DNA from: Glaesserella parasuis
GTDB lineage: Bacteria; Pseudomonadota; Gammaproteobacteria; Enterobacterales; Pasteurellaceae
Reading direction: 5' to 3'
Assembly (NCBI RefSeq): GCF_002015085.1
Contig: NZ_MUXW01000039.1
Location: 1 to 41,371 of the forward strand
Length of the DNA: 41,371 nucleotides
Numbering within the stretch: the first letter of the stretch is position 1; each line of letters opens with the position of its first letter. The notes beneath the pieces were generated by a model. That model ran no database searches. It had not been told where the DNA came from and saw only the letters and a list, made by a program, of their open reading frames with translations. The position numbers and the translations under genes are program-made. This document shows positions 1 to 8,494 of the stretch, piece by piece.

Positions 1-216
1 ACACAGAATTTGGGATAGGGTCACGGCAGCAATTATTTTTTTCATCTACTTCAGACCATTTTTTCTTTAACGACTTCCCATTCCATTTCATTGAAATTCA
101 AAAAGTATCGTCATCAATTCTAGTCTGAATTTCTGTTAGATAAAGTGTATTTGTGAGAGGTATAGCTTGTTTAAGTAGCTTGCCTCCCCCAATAGTCATG
201 ATTTCATTGCTACTAT
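1..216 (-). pseudogene. folA: Degraded folA (dihydrofolate reductase) C-terminal fragment
   Basis: Reading the minus strand gives EIMTIGGGKLLKQAIPLTN, then LYLTEIQTRIDDDTF. This matches the C-terminal half of dihydrofolate reductase, where IMxIGGG and LYLTxI precede a DGDTFFP-like strand. A stop follows DDDTF; a frame change then gives NFNEMEWEVVKEKMV, and a second change gives EVDEKNNCCRDPIPNSV, which fits the family's final strands. At least two frameshifts therefore break the frame, and no recognisable N-terminal half lies upstream at 217-401. The fragment runs off the left edge. A functional folA must lie elsewhere if the cell needs one. The identification rests on remembered family motifs. 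Confidence 0.7.
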
Positions 217-401
217 AAAAGCCTATTCCCATTGTTGCCGTGCAAGCGAACATCAGAAAGCCCATTATTTGGCAACGCTGTTCATCACTAGACTTGGACT
301 AAAGAGAAAATAACAGCGCATATAATGTATTTCCTTCATAATAAAAAGAAATGCGCCTACCAACGACTACTTAAACAGTCATAGATAGACGCATAATTAA
401 A
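217..401. other. Intergenic remnant, no gene seen
   Basis: AT-rich stretch between the folA remnant and the end of the peptide-transport operon. No open frame with a ribosome site was found. It may hold scrambled remains of the missing folA N-terminus, but none is recognisable. Confidence 0.4.
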
Positions 402-1208
402 CTATAATAACGATGGCGCTGCATCTAATAAAATTTTGGTGTACTCTTCTTTTGGTGTGTCGAAGACATCGGCAGCATTACCTTGCTCAACAATCAATCC
501 ACCATTCATTACCACAATTCTATCCGAAACTTGGCGGACGGTTTGTAAATCGTGAGAAATAAACACCATCGCAAGATTTAACTCTTTTTTCAGATCGGCT
601 AACAGGTTTAGCACCTGCGCACGAACAGATACGTCAAGTGCTGAGGTTGGTTCGTCTGCAACGATCAGTTTTGGATTTAATGCTAACGCACGGGCAATCG
701 CAACACGTTGTTTTTGTCCGCCAGATAAACGAGTTGGCTCAACAAGTGCGGCGGAACGTGGTAAACCAACACGAGAAAGTAAGTCGTAAACACGTTTTTC
801 ACGTTCGTGCGGTTGCAGTACATTGTGAATATCCATCGGGTCTTTCAAAATATCCAATACTCGCATACGAGGGTTTAACGCTGTCGCTGGGTCTTGGAAG
901 ATCACCGATACTTGACGACCAAACTGTTTACGAGCTTCTGCACTACCGTATTTCATTTGTAAGCCGTTGAATTTGACTGTACCTGATGTCGGTTTTTGTA
1001 AGCCGATAATCACGTTTGCTAGGGTAGATTTACCGCAACCAGATTGACCTACTAAACCTACCGTTTCACCTGCATTGACTTCTAAGCTCACGCCACCTAC
1101 GGCTGTGAATTTTTTTGGGTTAAACAGCGTGCCATCACGAGATGGGAACTGTACAACAATGTTCTCTAATTCAATGATAGGCTGTTCTTTTAATGGTTTC
1201 ATACTCAT
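402..1208 (-). CDS. Peptide/nickel-type ABC transporter ATP-binding protein (DppF/OppF-like)
   Basis: Cytoplasmic ATPase of a dipeptide/oligopeptide/nickel (Dpp/Opp/Nik) importer; 268 residues, shorter than typical DppF. Walker A GQSGCGKS is at residues 54-61, the Q-loop FQDP near 104, the signature LSGGQKQR at 161-168, Walker B LIVADEP at 181-187, and the switch histidine in ISHDL. The C-terminal oligopeptide domain is short and lacks the cysteine cluster of the iron-sulfur DppD/OppD type. It is the last gene of a four-gene minus-strand operon and starts 3 bases after the fusion gene ends. Together with the ATPase half of that gene it would supply two different nucleotide-binding domains. 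The substrate cannot be read from this gene. Confidence 0.88.
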   Translation of the reverse strand: MSMKPLKEQPIIELENIVVQFPSRDGTLFNPKKFTAVGGVSLEVNAGETVGLVGQSGCGKSTLANVIIGLQKPTSGTVKFNGLQMKYGSAEARKQFGRQVSVIFQDPATALNPRMRVLDILKDPMDIHNVLQPHEREKRVYDLLSRVGLPRSAALVEPTRLSGGQKQRVAIARALALNPKLIVADEPTSALDVSVRAQVLNLLADLKKELNLAMVFISHDLQTVRQVSDRIVVMNGGLIVEQGNAADVFDTPKEEYTKILLDAAPSLL

Positions 1209-1211
1209 TGT

Positions 1212-3167
1212 TTATCCCTCCAAATGTGAAGCCCAAAGGTGTTTCGGATTGTCGCTTGCTGGTACAAGTTTCAAGCGTTGATTTGGATTTGCATCTGGAC
1301 GTAATGAACGGCTTGCAAAGCGGTCGCCTTTCGCAAAATCAAACGGTGATGGAACACTACCTGGGATTTGATATAAACGCTCTGCACGACATTCTGTTGA
1401 GAGTACAGAACCGAGCAAGCCTCGTGTATATTCGTGCGTTGGGTTAGACAATAACGATGATGTCGGTGCCATTTCCACTACTTGTCCTTCGTACATTACG
1501 GTGATGTGGTGCGCCATTTGTGCGACTAATGCAAGATCGTGGCTCACGAACACCATTGCAAAGCCAAGTTTTTCACGCAATTCGTTGAGCAATTTAATCA
1601 CTTCGGCTTGAACAGTTACGTCAAGAGCTGTGGTTGGCTCGTCAGCAATAAGTAATTTTGGTTCACGCGCTAGAGCCATTGCGATCAATACACGCTGACG
1701 CTGACCACCCGATAATTCGTGTGGGTAGCGGTTTAAGGTTTTCTCTGGATCGAGTTTTACCCATTTTAATAGGGTTTCAGCAGATTGTTTACCTCCACGG
1801 CTGATAAGCTGTGCCATTTGGTCTTTGATACGCATTGATGGGTTTAATGCACTTAAAGCATCTTGGTAGATCATTGAGATCTCGTGTCCACGCAATTCGT
1901 TAAGCTTATCGGTTTTTAAGAGATCGTGTTGGTTGCCTGCACGGTCGGTAAAGAGAATTTCCCCTGTGATTTTGGCTGTCGGTGGTAATAAGCCCATAAT
2001 TGAGAAGGCAGAGATAGATTTACCACAGCCAGATTCGCCCACTAATCCCATTGTTTCGCCTTCATTAACGGTAAAGCTGATATTATCAACAAGTGGAATG
2101 TCGCCATAACGATTTGGGAAACGGATTGAGAGGTTTTTTACCTGTAAAATCGGTTTGGCATTTGGGTTTAGTTGCATACGGTCTGTGCGAGTAGCTTCTT
2201 TCTCGTGTAATTTGAGTAAGTAGCGTTTTAATGCAAGACTTTCTGCCATTGCTTCTTGTACATCCGTTGAAAGCGGTTTTGATACGTCTTCTTTTGATGT
2301 GGTTGGGCTACGTTTGAGTTTTGGATTGACTAACGCATCTGTTAAGCCTTCAGAGAGAATGTTGAGCGAGAGTACCGTTAAGAGTATCGCTAAACCTGCA
2401 AAGGTTGTTGCCCACCAGAAGCCACTTAATACGATGTTACGTCCTTCTGACAGGATATTTCCCCAAGATGGTTGTGGAAGTTGTACACCTGCACCTAAGA
2501 AAGAGAGAGAGGCTTCAAGTACAATCGCATCAGCCACCATTACGGTTGCAAAGACTAACACTGGTGCGGCAGAGTTGCGCACAACGTGTTTGACTAAGAT
2601 GTAGGTACGGCTACCACCGATAACACGTTCTGCACGAACATAATCTTCTTCCCATTGAGAAACTACGTTTGCACGCACCACACGAGCAAGTTGTGGGGTA
2701 TAAACAATCGCAATGGCTAAGATGATAATCGGTACTGCGTTACCTAAGGTTGCAAGTAATACCGCTGCAAGTGCAATACCAGGGAATGCCATTAAGATGT
2801 CCATAAAACGCATAATGACTTCGTTACCGAGCTTGTCTGCGGTCGCAGCAGTTGCCCCTAAGATACTGCCGAGTACAATGGCAAGTGCTACTGCACCAAG
2901 TCCGATAAAGAGTGATGTTTGAGCACCGTAAATTAAGCGAGATAAAATATCACGTCCAAGACGGTCTGTCCCAAACCAGTAATCTGCATTTGGTGCTTGA
3001 ACTGGGCGAAGGGTTTGCAATGGGTCGTATGGTGATACCCACGGTGCTAAAATAGCTAGTAATGCTACGAGCACAATAAATCCTAATGCGAGTTTAGAGG
3101 CGGTTGATAATGCTTTAAATCTTGCCCCGCCTGAAGCAAGTCTATCAGCTAATCCTTGGCGAAACAT
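1212..3167 (-). CDS. Fused ABC transporter permease and ATP-binding protein (DppC-DppD-like)
   Basis: A 651-residue fusion of two proteins normally encoded apart. Residues 1 to about 290 are a DppC/OppC-type inner-membrane permease: an N-terminal helix, the motif APNADYWFGTDRLGRDILSR that precedes the core helices, and the coupling segment ERVIGGSRTYILVKHV. Residues 340-651 are a DppD/OppD-type ATPase with Walker A GESGCGKS, signature LSGGQRQR, Walker B LLIADEP, and the C-terminal peptide-importer tail with YQIPGSVPSP. A linker of about 50 residues (roughly 290-340) is charged and Lys/Glu-rich. Its stop lies 3 bases before the next ATPase, and its start overlaps the stop of the upstream permease by one base. 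Continuous reading through the junction argues against an assembly error. Confidence 0.9.
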   Translation of the reverse strand: MFRQGLADRLASGGARFKALSTASKLALGFIVLVALLAILAPWVSPYDPLQTLRPVQAPNADYWFGTDRLGRDILSRLIYGAQTSLFIGLGAVALAIVLGSILGATAATADKLGNEVIMRFMDILMAFPGIALAAVLLATLGNAVPIIILAIAIVYTPQLARVVRANVVSQWEEDYVRAERVIGGSRTYILVKHVVRNSAAPVLVFATVMVADAIVLEASLSFLGAGVQLPQPSWGNILSEGRNIVLSGFWWATTFAGLAILLTVLSLNILSEGLTDALVNPKLKRSPTTSKEDVSKPLSTDVQEAMAESLALKRYLLKLHEKEATRTDRMQLNPNAKPILQVKNLSIRFPNRYGDIPLVDNISFTVNEGETMGLVGESGCGKSISAFSIMGLLPPTAKITGEILFTDRAGNQHDLLKTDKLNELRGHEISMIYQDALSALNPSMRIKDQMAQLISRGGKQSAETLLKWVKLDPEKTLNRYPHELSGGQRQRVLIAMALAREPKLLIADEPTTALDVTVQAEVIKLLNELREKLGFAMVFVSHDLALVAQMAHHITVMYEGQVVEMAPTSSLLSNPTHEYTRGLLGSVLSTECRAERLYQIPGSVPSPFDFAKGDRFASRSLRPDANPNQRLKLVPASDNPKHLWASHLEG

Positions 3168-4120
3168 TATAAACTCCGAATTTTTGGATTAATCAGTAAG
3201 TAAAGAATATCGACAATGATATTCACCAAGACGAAAGTAAAGGCGATAGTCAATACGACCCCTTGTACAAGGTGTAAGTCGTGGTTTACGATACCGTTAA
3301 AAATCAATTTACCCATTCCTGGTAAGTCGAAGATTTGTTCGATAACCACTGCACCACCAAGTAGGTAGCCGACACGCAAGCCTAAAACAGTAACTGGCGT
3401 AATCAAGGCATTACGCAATACGTTATGACGAATAACTGTTGCATAAGGTACGCCATTACCAATCGCTGTACGCACATAATCTTTGTCCATTTCTTCTACC
3501 ATTGTGGTACGCACCACACGAATTAATGACGCACATACTGGGATTGCTAATGCTAATGATGGTAATGCCATTGAACGGAAATACTCTGTTGGGTCTTCAC
3601 TAAATGGCACAAATCCACCTGATGGAAGCCAATCTAATTCAAGAGAGAAGTATTGAATTAATAAGATACCTAACCAGAATGATGGGGTTGCCACCGCCGC
3701 CACTGAGAGTAAGCGAATAACTTGGTCTGCCCAACGGTCACGGTAAAGTGCCGCAATAATCCCTAAAGAGAATGATACGATTGCTGCTAAAAAGACCCCG
3801 ATGAAAGTCAGTTGTAATGTGAGAGGGAAGGCTTTAGCAATTAATGAGGTGATTGGCTGTTCTGGCGGTGTGGTTAGACCAAAGTCAAGTACCAAAACGT
3901 TACCAATGAAACGAAAGTATTGGACGATAACAGGATCGTTCAATCCGTGTTGTTCACGATACAATTCTTTCGCAGCATCACTTGCACTTTCACCTAATGC
4001 AACAGACGCTGGATCTCCAGGGGTGAACTGTAGAATGATAAAAACTAATGCACTTACGCCAAGCATCATCAGTGGTAATGCCATTAAACGACGTAGTAAC
4101 AGACGAAGTACGATTTCCAT
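3167..4120 (-). CDS. Peptide/nickel-type ABC transporter permease (DppB-like)
   Basis: Inner-membrane permease of 317 residues in the binding-protein-dependent transport family. The N-terminus RRLMALPLMMLGVSALVFII is the first helix. The family motif FTPGDPASVALGESAS follows near residues 33-48. The coupling helix region is DYVRTAIGNGVPYATVIRHN, and the C-terminus carries further helices and ends VDILYLLINPKIRSL, typical of DppB/OppB. It pairs with the permease half of the downstream fusion. The stop shares one base with that gene's start, which suggests translational coupling. Confidence 0.9.
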   Translation of the reverse strand: MEIVLRLLLRRLMALPLMMLGVSALVFIILQFTPGDPASVALGESASDAAKELYREQHGLNDPVIVQYFRFIGNVLVLDFGLTTPPEQPITSLIAKAFPLTLQLTFIGVFLAAIVSFSLGIIAALYRDRWADQVIRLLSVAAVATPSFWLGILLIQYFSLELDWLPSGGFVPFSEDPTEYFRSMALPSLALAIPVCASLIRVVRTTMVEEMDKDYVRTAIGNGVPYATVIRHNVLRNALITPVTVLGLRVGYLLGGAVVIEQIFDLPGMGKLIFNGIVNHDLHLVQGVVLTIAFTFVLVNIIVDILYLLINPKIRSL

Positions 4121-4264
4121 TTTTTTCTCCGACTACAAGAAAGGTTAGTGGGATAGGTTTATATAATTTTTATAAGAAAAGCGGTGAGATTACCGAAAAG
4201 GTTTGCAACTTTTACAACAATCTTACCGCTTGAAAGAAACCTTAAGTAAGATGCTACTTTAAAC

Positions 4265-4286
4265 GCCTTCACCCGAAGGTGAAGGC
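4265..4286 (-). terminator. Intercistronic hairpin downstream of the binding-protein gene
   Basis: A perfect 9-bp stem GCCTTCACC/GGTGAAGGC with a 4-base loop sits 10 bases past the binding-protein stop. No long T-run follows, so partial termination or mRNA stabilisation is more likely than a full stop. This arrangement is common in importers that need excess binding protein. Confidence 0.6.
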
Positions 4287-4296
4287 AATATTATGA

Positions 4297-5880
4297 TTAT
4301 TTACGGCTTACACCAATGAATGACATACCTGTGGTTGGTAGTGGTTGGAAGCCCTCTAATGCTTTGTTACTCCAAGCTGTTGGAAGTTTACGGTGAATAA
4401 TTGGATAAAGTGCTGCTTCTTCAGCAATGATGTTAATCGCTTTACCCCAAATTTCACGAGCTTCTGCTGGAGTTTTCGCAGCCACGGCAGCGTCAAGAAG
4501 TTTTTGAACTTCTGCATATTCAGGTGTATTTGACCAACGGAAACGTTTTTTCGGCCATACATCACCACGGTACCACCAGCTTAATAATAAGTCTAAGTCG
4601 TTACCGAATACTGATGGGTCACCTGGTGCAATTAACACTTCAAAGTTACCAGCATCAACACCGTCATTGTATGGTGATTGTGAAGCGATGTTTGTCACTT
4701 TCACGCCAGGGATTTTGTTCCAATCTTCAAGGATCATTTGAACAGAGTCCACAACCCATTTATGTGCAGTTGAACGTGTTGTAAATTCAAGTTTATCTAC
4801 ACCAGCTTCTTTCAACAATGCAGCCGCTTTTTTCGGATCGAAATCATAGACTGTTGATGCTTTCACATAGTCTGGGTGAGAATCTTGAACATAAGATGTC
4901 GCTGGTTTTGCGTTGCCTAAGAACACCACATCAACTAATTTTTGTGTATCAATCGCATATTGTAATGCTTGACGTACTTTCTTGTTGTTAAACGGTGCTT
5001 TTTCACAGTTAAACATTAAGAAAATTAAGCCGAATGATTGAACAGATTCTACAGAGGCTTTACGTTTTAAGCGAGCTGCATCTAAGTAGGGTACGTTTTC
5101 AATTGCTTGTACACGACCTGACTCTTGTGCTGCAACACGCGCTGCGTCATCAGAGAGTAAGAACCAAGTCATTTTCTCAACAGTTGCAGGATATTGACCT
5201 GTATAAGCTGGGTTTGCTTCAAATACGATACGGTCATCTTTTACTGCTGAAACGAATTTATATGGACCAGTACCAACAGGGTTTGCATCAAAGACTGATT
5301 GACCTTGGGCTTCAATTAATGCTTTTGGTACGATTTTGATAATGGTTAAACGTTCTTTGAATAACGCAAATGGATATTTCAATTTAAACTCAACCACTTT
5401 GTCATCAATCGCTTTGACTGATTGAATAAACGGAATGAATTGAGCAAAGAGTGATTTGGTATTTGGATCTAATACACGTTCAAATGAGAAAACAACGTCT
5501 GCAGTAGTTACTGGTGTGCCATTGTGGAAAACAGCACCATCGCGTAAAGTCACACGATAAGTTACATCGTCAACTTTTTCTGGCTCTTTTGCTGCAAGTG
5601 CTAGATATGGCTGGCGAGTTGCTGGGTGTAGATCAACTAAACCTTCAAAAATGTGGATATTAGCCGCCATTGAAGATGCACCAGTTGAACTCATTGGGTC
5701 AAAACCTGTTGAAATCGGATAAGCAATACCTGCCTCAATAGTCGTCCCTTTTGCTGGGGCTGCATAGGCTTTAGAAGCAAAAGTACCGATTGAACCTGAG
5801 AATGCTAAACCAGCACCAACACCTACAACTAATTTCATAAAGCCACGGCGAGATTCATTGTGTTCAAAATGTTTAGTCAT
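4297..5880 (-). CDS. Periplasmic substrate-binding protein of a peptide/nickel-type ABC transporter, Tat-exported
   Basis: Solute-binding protein of family 5 (DppA/OppA/NikA), 527 residues. The N-terminus has SRRGFMK at about residues 10-16, a good match to the twin-arginine consensus S-R-R-x-F-L-K. A hydrophobic core and AYAAPAK cleavage region near residue 40 follow. Family features include the early segment IFEGLVDL, the YRVTLRDGAVFHNGTPVTTADVVFSFER block, and a later PFNNKKVRQALQYAID. It is the first gene of the operon, and an intercistronic hairpin separates it from the permease gene. Tat export is unusual for this family and could reflect folding or cofactor loading in the cytoplasm. 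The ligand (dipeptide, heme, glutathione or metal chelate) cannot be decided from sequence. Confidence 0.88.
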   Translation of the reverse strand: MTKHFEHNESRRGFMKLVVGVGAGLAFSGSIGTFASKAYAAPAKGTTIEAGIAYPISTGFDPMSSTGASSMAANIHIFEGLVDLHPATRQPYLALAAKEPEKVDDVTYRVTLRDGAVFHNGTPVTTADVVFSFERVLDPNTKSLFAQFIPFIQSVKAIDDKVVEFKLKYPFALFKERLTIIKIVPKALIEAQGQSVFDANPVGTGPYKFVSAVKDDRIVFEANPAYTGQYPATVEKMTWFLLSDDAARVAAQESGRVQAIENVPYLDAARLKRKASVESVQSFGLIFLMFNCEKAPFNNKKVRQALQYAIDTQKLVDVVFLGNAKPATSYVQDSHPDYVKASTVYDFDPKKAAALLKEAGVDKLEFTTRSTAHKWVVDSVQMILEDWNKIPGVKVTNIASQSPYNDGVDAGNFEVLIAPGDPSVFGNDLDLLLSWWYRGDVWPKKRFRWSNTPEYAEVQKLLDAAVAAKTPAEAREIWGKAINIIAEEAALYPIIHRKLPTAWSNKALEGFQPLPTTGMSFIGVSRK

Positions 5881-5955
5881 ATTAGACTCCTTGATAGTGT
5901 CGTTTTTGTTAAATGGTTATGTGCTAGACACATAAAACAACCACAAAGTTTCGTA

Positions 5956-5999
5956 TTTACCTTTCATTTTGAAGTGAATTAATCAAAATGAAAGGTAAA
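5956..5999. repeat. 17-bp perfect inverted repeat upstream of the transporter operon
   Basis: Arms TTTACCTTTCATTTTGA (5956-5972) and its exact reverse complement (5983-5999) enclose a 10-base AT-rich loop. It lies 76-119 bases upstream of the binding-protein start. It could be an operator for a dimeric regulator, a terminator-like hairpin, or the remains of a small mobile repeat. No second copy was noticed in the window. Confidence 0.75.
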
Positions 6000-6099
6000 A
6001 ATGAATTGAAAACATCATAACACTAATCAAGGCGATGTCAATATATTGACAAGACGAGTATTTACATTTGTGATCTACTTCACGAAATCAGAACATAAT

Positions 6100-6567
6100 C
6101 TAGCTTTGACTAGGTTGATAACCTACATCTTCTAAAGCGGGATTATTTGCCCCTTCCTTTGCTAATTGATCGCAAATCTCATTCTCTTTATGCCCAGAAT
6201 GGCCTTTGACCCACTGCCATTCAACCTGATGGCGTGTTATGGCTTTATCTAGAGCTATCCACAAATCCTGATTTTTAACGGGCGTATTATTACTGGTTTT
6301 CCAGTTGTTTTTCTTCCAATTAAAAATCCATTTTTGAATGCCATTTTGCATATATTGGCTATCGCTATGCAAATGTACACTACAAGGTTCTTTCAAGGCA
6401 TTTAGAGCAGTGATCACGGCAAGAAGTTCCATACGATTATTTGTCGTCAAGTAGTAACCCTGACTTATCCGTTTTTCTTTGCCTTGATAACGCAATAAAA
6501 TACCAATGCCCCCCTTACCTGGATTTCCCAAGCAAGAACCATCAGTGAAAATATCGACAAGTTTCAT
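6100..6567 (-). CDS. rnhA: Ribonuclease HI
   Basis: Cuts the RNA strand of RNA-DNA hybrids, removing primers and R-loops in the cytoplasm. The 155-residue length matches E. coli RNase HI. The four acidic active-site positions are visible: Asp in IFTDGSCLGNPG, Glu in NNRMELLAV, Asp in LHSDSQYMQNGI, and Asp in CDQLAKEGA. The Lys/Trp-rich segment KWIFNWKKNNWKTSNNTPVK is the basic handle that binds the hybrid. It stands alone on the minus strand between the transporter operon and purU, with an 80-base gap to purU that includes a hairpin at 6604-6626. Confidence 0.96.
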   Translation of the reverse strand: MKLVDIFTDGSCLGNPGKGGIGILLRYQGKEKRISQGYYLTTNNRMELLAVITALNALKEPCSVHLHSDSQYMQNGIQKWIFNWKKNNWKTSNNTPVKNQDLWIALDKAITRHQVEWQWVKGHSGHKENEICDQLAKEGANNPALEDVGYQPSQS

Positions 6568-6647
6568 TTTATGAAATGATTTTATATAGGTTATCCCTCT
6601 TATGCTCCCCCTACTTACGAGGGAGCTGCCGAAGGCTGAGAGGAAGA

Positions 6648-7484
6648 TTATAACACGATAGTTTTATTTTGATAAACAAAAACACGATCAGCAAGCACCA
6701 ATTCTAATGCTCGGCTCAATACCGTTTTTTCTACATCTCGCCCTGCACGCATCATTGCATCTGCTGTATAAGTATGATCCACATTAATCACATTTTGCAT
6801 AATAATCGGACCTTCGTCTAACTCATTATTGATAAAGTGTGCGGTTGCTCCAATAATTTTAACACCACGCTGATAGGCTTGTTGATAAGGCTTCGCACCG
6901 ATAAAGGCAGGTAAAAATGAATGGTGAATGTTAATCACACGATTTGGGTATTTCGCCACAAACTCAGGATTTAATACGCGCATATATTTTGCTAACACAA
7001 TATAATCTGGGGCATACTCATCAATTTTATCCGCTAGTAGTTTATCGTGTTCTACACGAGTTAAACCCTCGTGGCTTACTAAATGGAACGGCACATCAAA
7101 ACGTTCTGCTAAACTTCTTAATGTATCGTGATTACCAATCACAGCCGCAATTTCAACATTCAAACCACCATAATAGGTCTTCATTAAAATATCGCCTAAA
7201 CAGTGTGCTTCTTTAGTGACTAAAATTACAATACGTTTACGTTGTTGCGGAACAAGTTTATAAATAGATCCTTTTGGCAAGGTAAATTCTAAATCGGCTA
7301 ATAGGGTCTGATCGTTGAAAATACCTTGTAATTCAGTACGCATAAAAAAGTGGCGAGTATCACTTTCAACAAACTCACTATTTTTAATAATGTTTAATTG
7401 ATGTTTATAACAAATATTCGTGATTTTAGCGACAAGCCCCGTATCATCAGGACATTCCGTTAATAAAATTTTATTTTCAATCAT
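6648..7484 (-). CDS. purU: Formyltetrahydrofolate deformylase
   Basis: Hydrolyses 10-formyltetrahydrofolate to formate and tetrahydrofolate, balancing one-carbon pools and supplying formate for PurT. It has 278 residues. The N-terminal ACT domain (about 1-80) begins LLTECPDDTGLVAKI, and the C-terminal formyltransferase-type domain carries INIHHSFLPAFIGAKPYQQA and the GATAHFINNELDEGPI block with the expected His and Asp. The start is set by a purine-rich leader just upstream of 7484. It lies downstream of the H-NS-like gene, with a terminator between them. Confidence 0.95.
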   Translation of the reverse strand: MIENKILLTECPDDTGLVAKITNICYKHQLNIIKNSEFVESDTRHFFMRTELQGIFNDQTLLADLEFTLPKGSIYKLVPQQRKRIVILVTKEAHCLGDILMKTYYGGLNVEIAAVIGNHDTLRSLAERFDVPFHLVSHEGLTRVEHDKLLADKIDEYAPDYIVLAKYMRVLNPEFVAKYPNRVINIHHSFLPAFIGAKPYQQAYQRGVKIIGATAHFINNELDEGPIIMQNVINVDHTYTADAMMRAGRDVEKTVLSRALELVLADRVFVYQNKTIVL

Positions 7485-7531
7485 TTTGTTTTCTCTATTT
7501 ATTAGAAAAATAGCTAATTCATATCAATCAT

Positions 7532-7560
7532 AAAAAAGAAAACCCACATCTTGTGGGCTT
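7532..7560 (-). terminator. Rho-independent terminator of the H-NS-like gene
   Basis: On the minus strand, GCCCACA-AGA-TGTGGGT is followed by TTTTCTTTTTT. It begins about 20 bases past the stop of the H-NS-like gene. Confidence 0.85.
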
Positions 7561-7578
7561 CTCTGTATTCATATCAAA

Positions 7579-7983
7579 TTAGATTGCAAAATCTGCTAAT
7601 GATTTACCCGCTTCTAATGCTTGTTGAATTTCACGAGGCGTTCTGCCTTGACCTGTCCAAGTTTTTTCATTACCGTTTGCATCAATGAATTTATATTTTG
7701 CTGGACGAGGATCACGTTTTTTACGTTCTACTTTGGTTGTACCTGCTAATAATAACGCAAGTTCTTCTGCTGAAATACCATCTTGAGCAAGTAACTCTTT
7801 GTATTTATTTAGGCTTTCTAGACGTTTTGCTTTTTCTTCTTGTTGAACTTTAATTTCTTCACGTTTTTCTTCAATAACAAGTGCAATTTTCTCTGCGATA
7901 AGTTCCAATTGTTCAATTGAAGCTTCACGAGCAATTACACGCAAGCTACGAATATTTGAAAGCGTTTTTAATAAATCAGTCAT
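7579..7983 (-). CDS. hns: H-NS family nucleoid-associated protein
   Basis: DNA-bridging silencer of AT-rich and horizontally acquired DNA. The 134-residue length equals the usual H-NS length. Residues 1-80 form the N-terminal oligomerisation domain, with a long charged coiled coil (IALVIEEKREEIKVQQEEKA). A linker KVERKKRDPRP leads to the C-terminal DNA-binding domain KYKFIDANGNEKTWTGQGR followed by TPREIQQAL; TWTGQGR is the AT-hook-like loop that enters the minor groove. The ribosome site AGGAG lies just upstream of the start. The AT-rich 7984-8150 region probably holds its promoter, and H-NS genes are often autorepressed. Confidence 0.93.
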   Translation of the reverse strand: MTDLLKTLSNIRSLRVIAREASIEQLELIAEKIALVIEEKREEIKVQQEEKAKRLESLNKYKELLAQDGISAEELALLLAGTTKVERKKRDPRPAKYKFIDANGNEKTWTGQGRTPREIQQALEAGKSLADFAI

Positions 7984-8194
7984 TGTTTTCTCCTAAATGT
8001 AACTAGTTCATATCAATTTAGACTTTTTTTTATATTATCGTAATAATTATTTCAGGTAAATACACAAAATAAAATTCTTATTATATTTTGATAATAACTT
8101 AAAGCAAACTAGAATAAATCTGACATATTAATTTATCAAAATCCATCTTTCCCCTATTGGCAACCGCCGTTTCTTCAGGTAAGCTATTAGTGTC

Positions 8195-8365
8195 CTACAA
8201 ATTGTAGAGGTGCGAATGCGATAAGTATTCTTTCAGAGTGGAAAACGATGAAGAAAGAGGAAAGGCGTATTCGCCGAAATCAATTAAGCGTCATCTTAAT
8301 TGGTTGGTATCGTTATCGAAAGGAACGATACTGTCATAGCGGAGGCTATGGAGTGCTACTGTTAG
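8195..8365 (+). promoter_or_regulatory. Lysine riboswitch (L box)
   Basis: Conserved lysine-aptamer blocks appear in order: GTAGAGGTGCG near 8205, a GAGGAAAGGCG...CGCCGAA hairpin near 8258-8277, a long arm with ATCGTTATCGAAAGGAACGAT near 8309-8330, and CTGTCATAGCGGAGGCTATG near 8331-8350, closing with GGAGTGCTACTG that pairs with the first block. No clear intrinsic terminator follows before the gene, so control may be at translation initiation. The riboswitch lies about 130 bases upstream of the NhaC-family gene and ties it to lysine. This was recognised from memory of L-box motifs, not from a covariance search. Confidence 0.88.
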
Positions 8366-8494
8366 GCTGGGTTTATTCTGTTTTTCTTTTGTTCCCTTCC
8401 CTAAACACCTTGCTTCATCAAAAGTAAGTTTATTCCAGTAGATCTCTTTCTTTGTTTGACGTGTTATTTTATTAAAAACAATCTTAGAGGTTTT

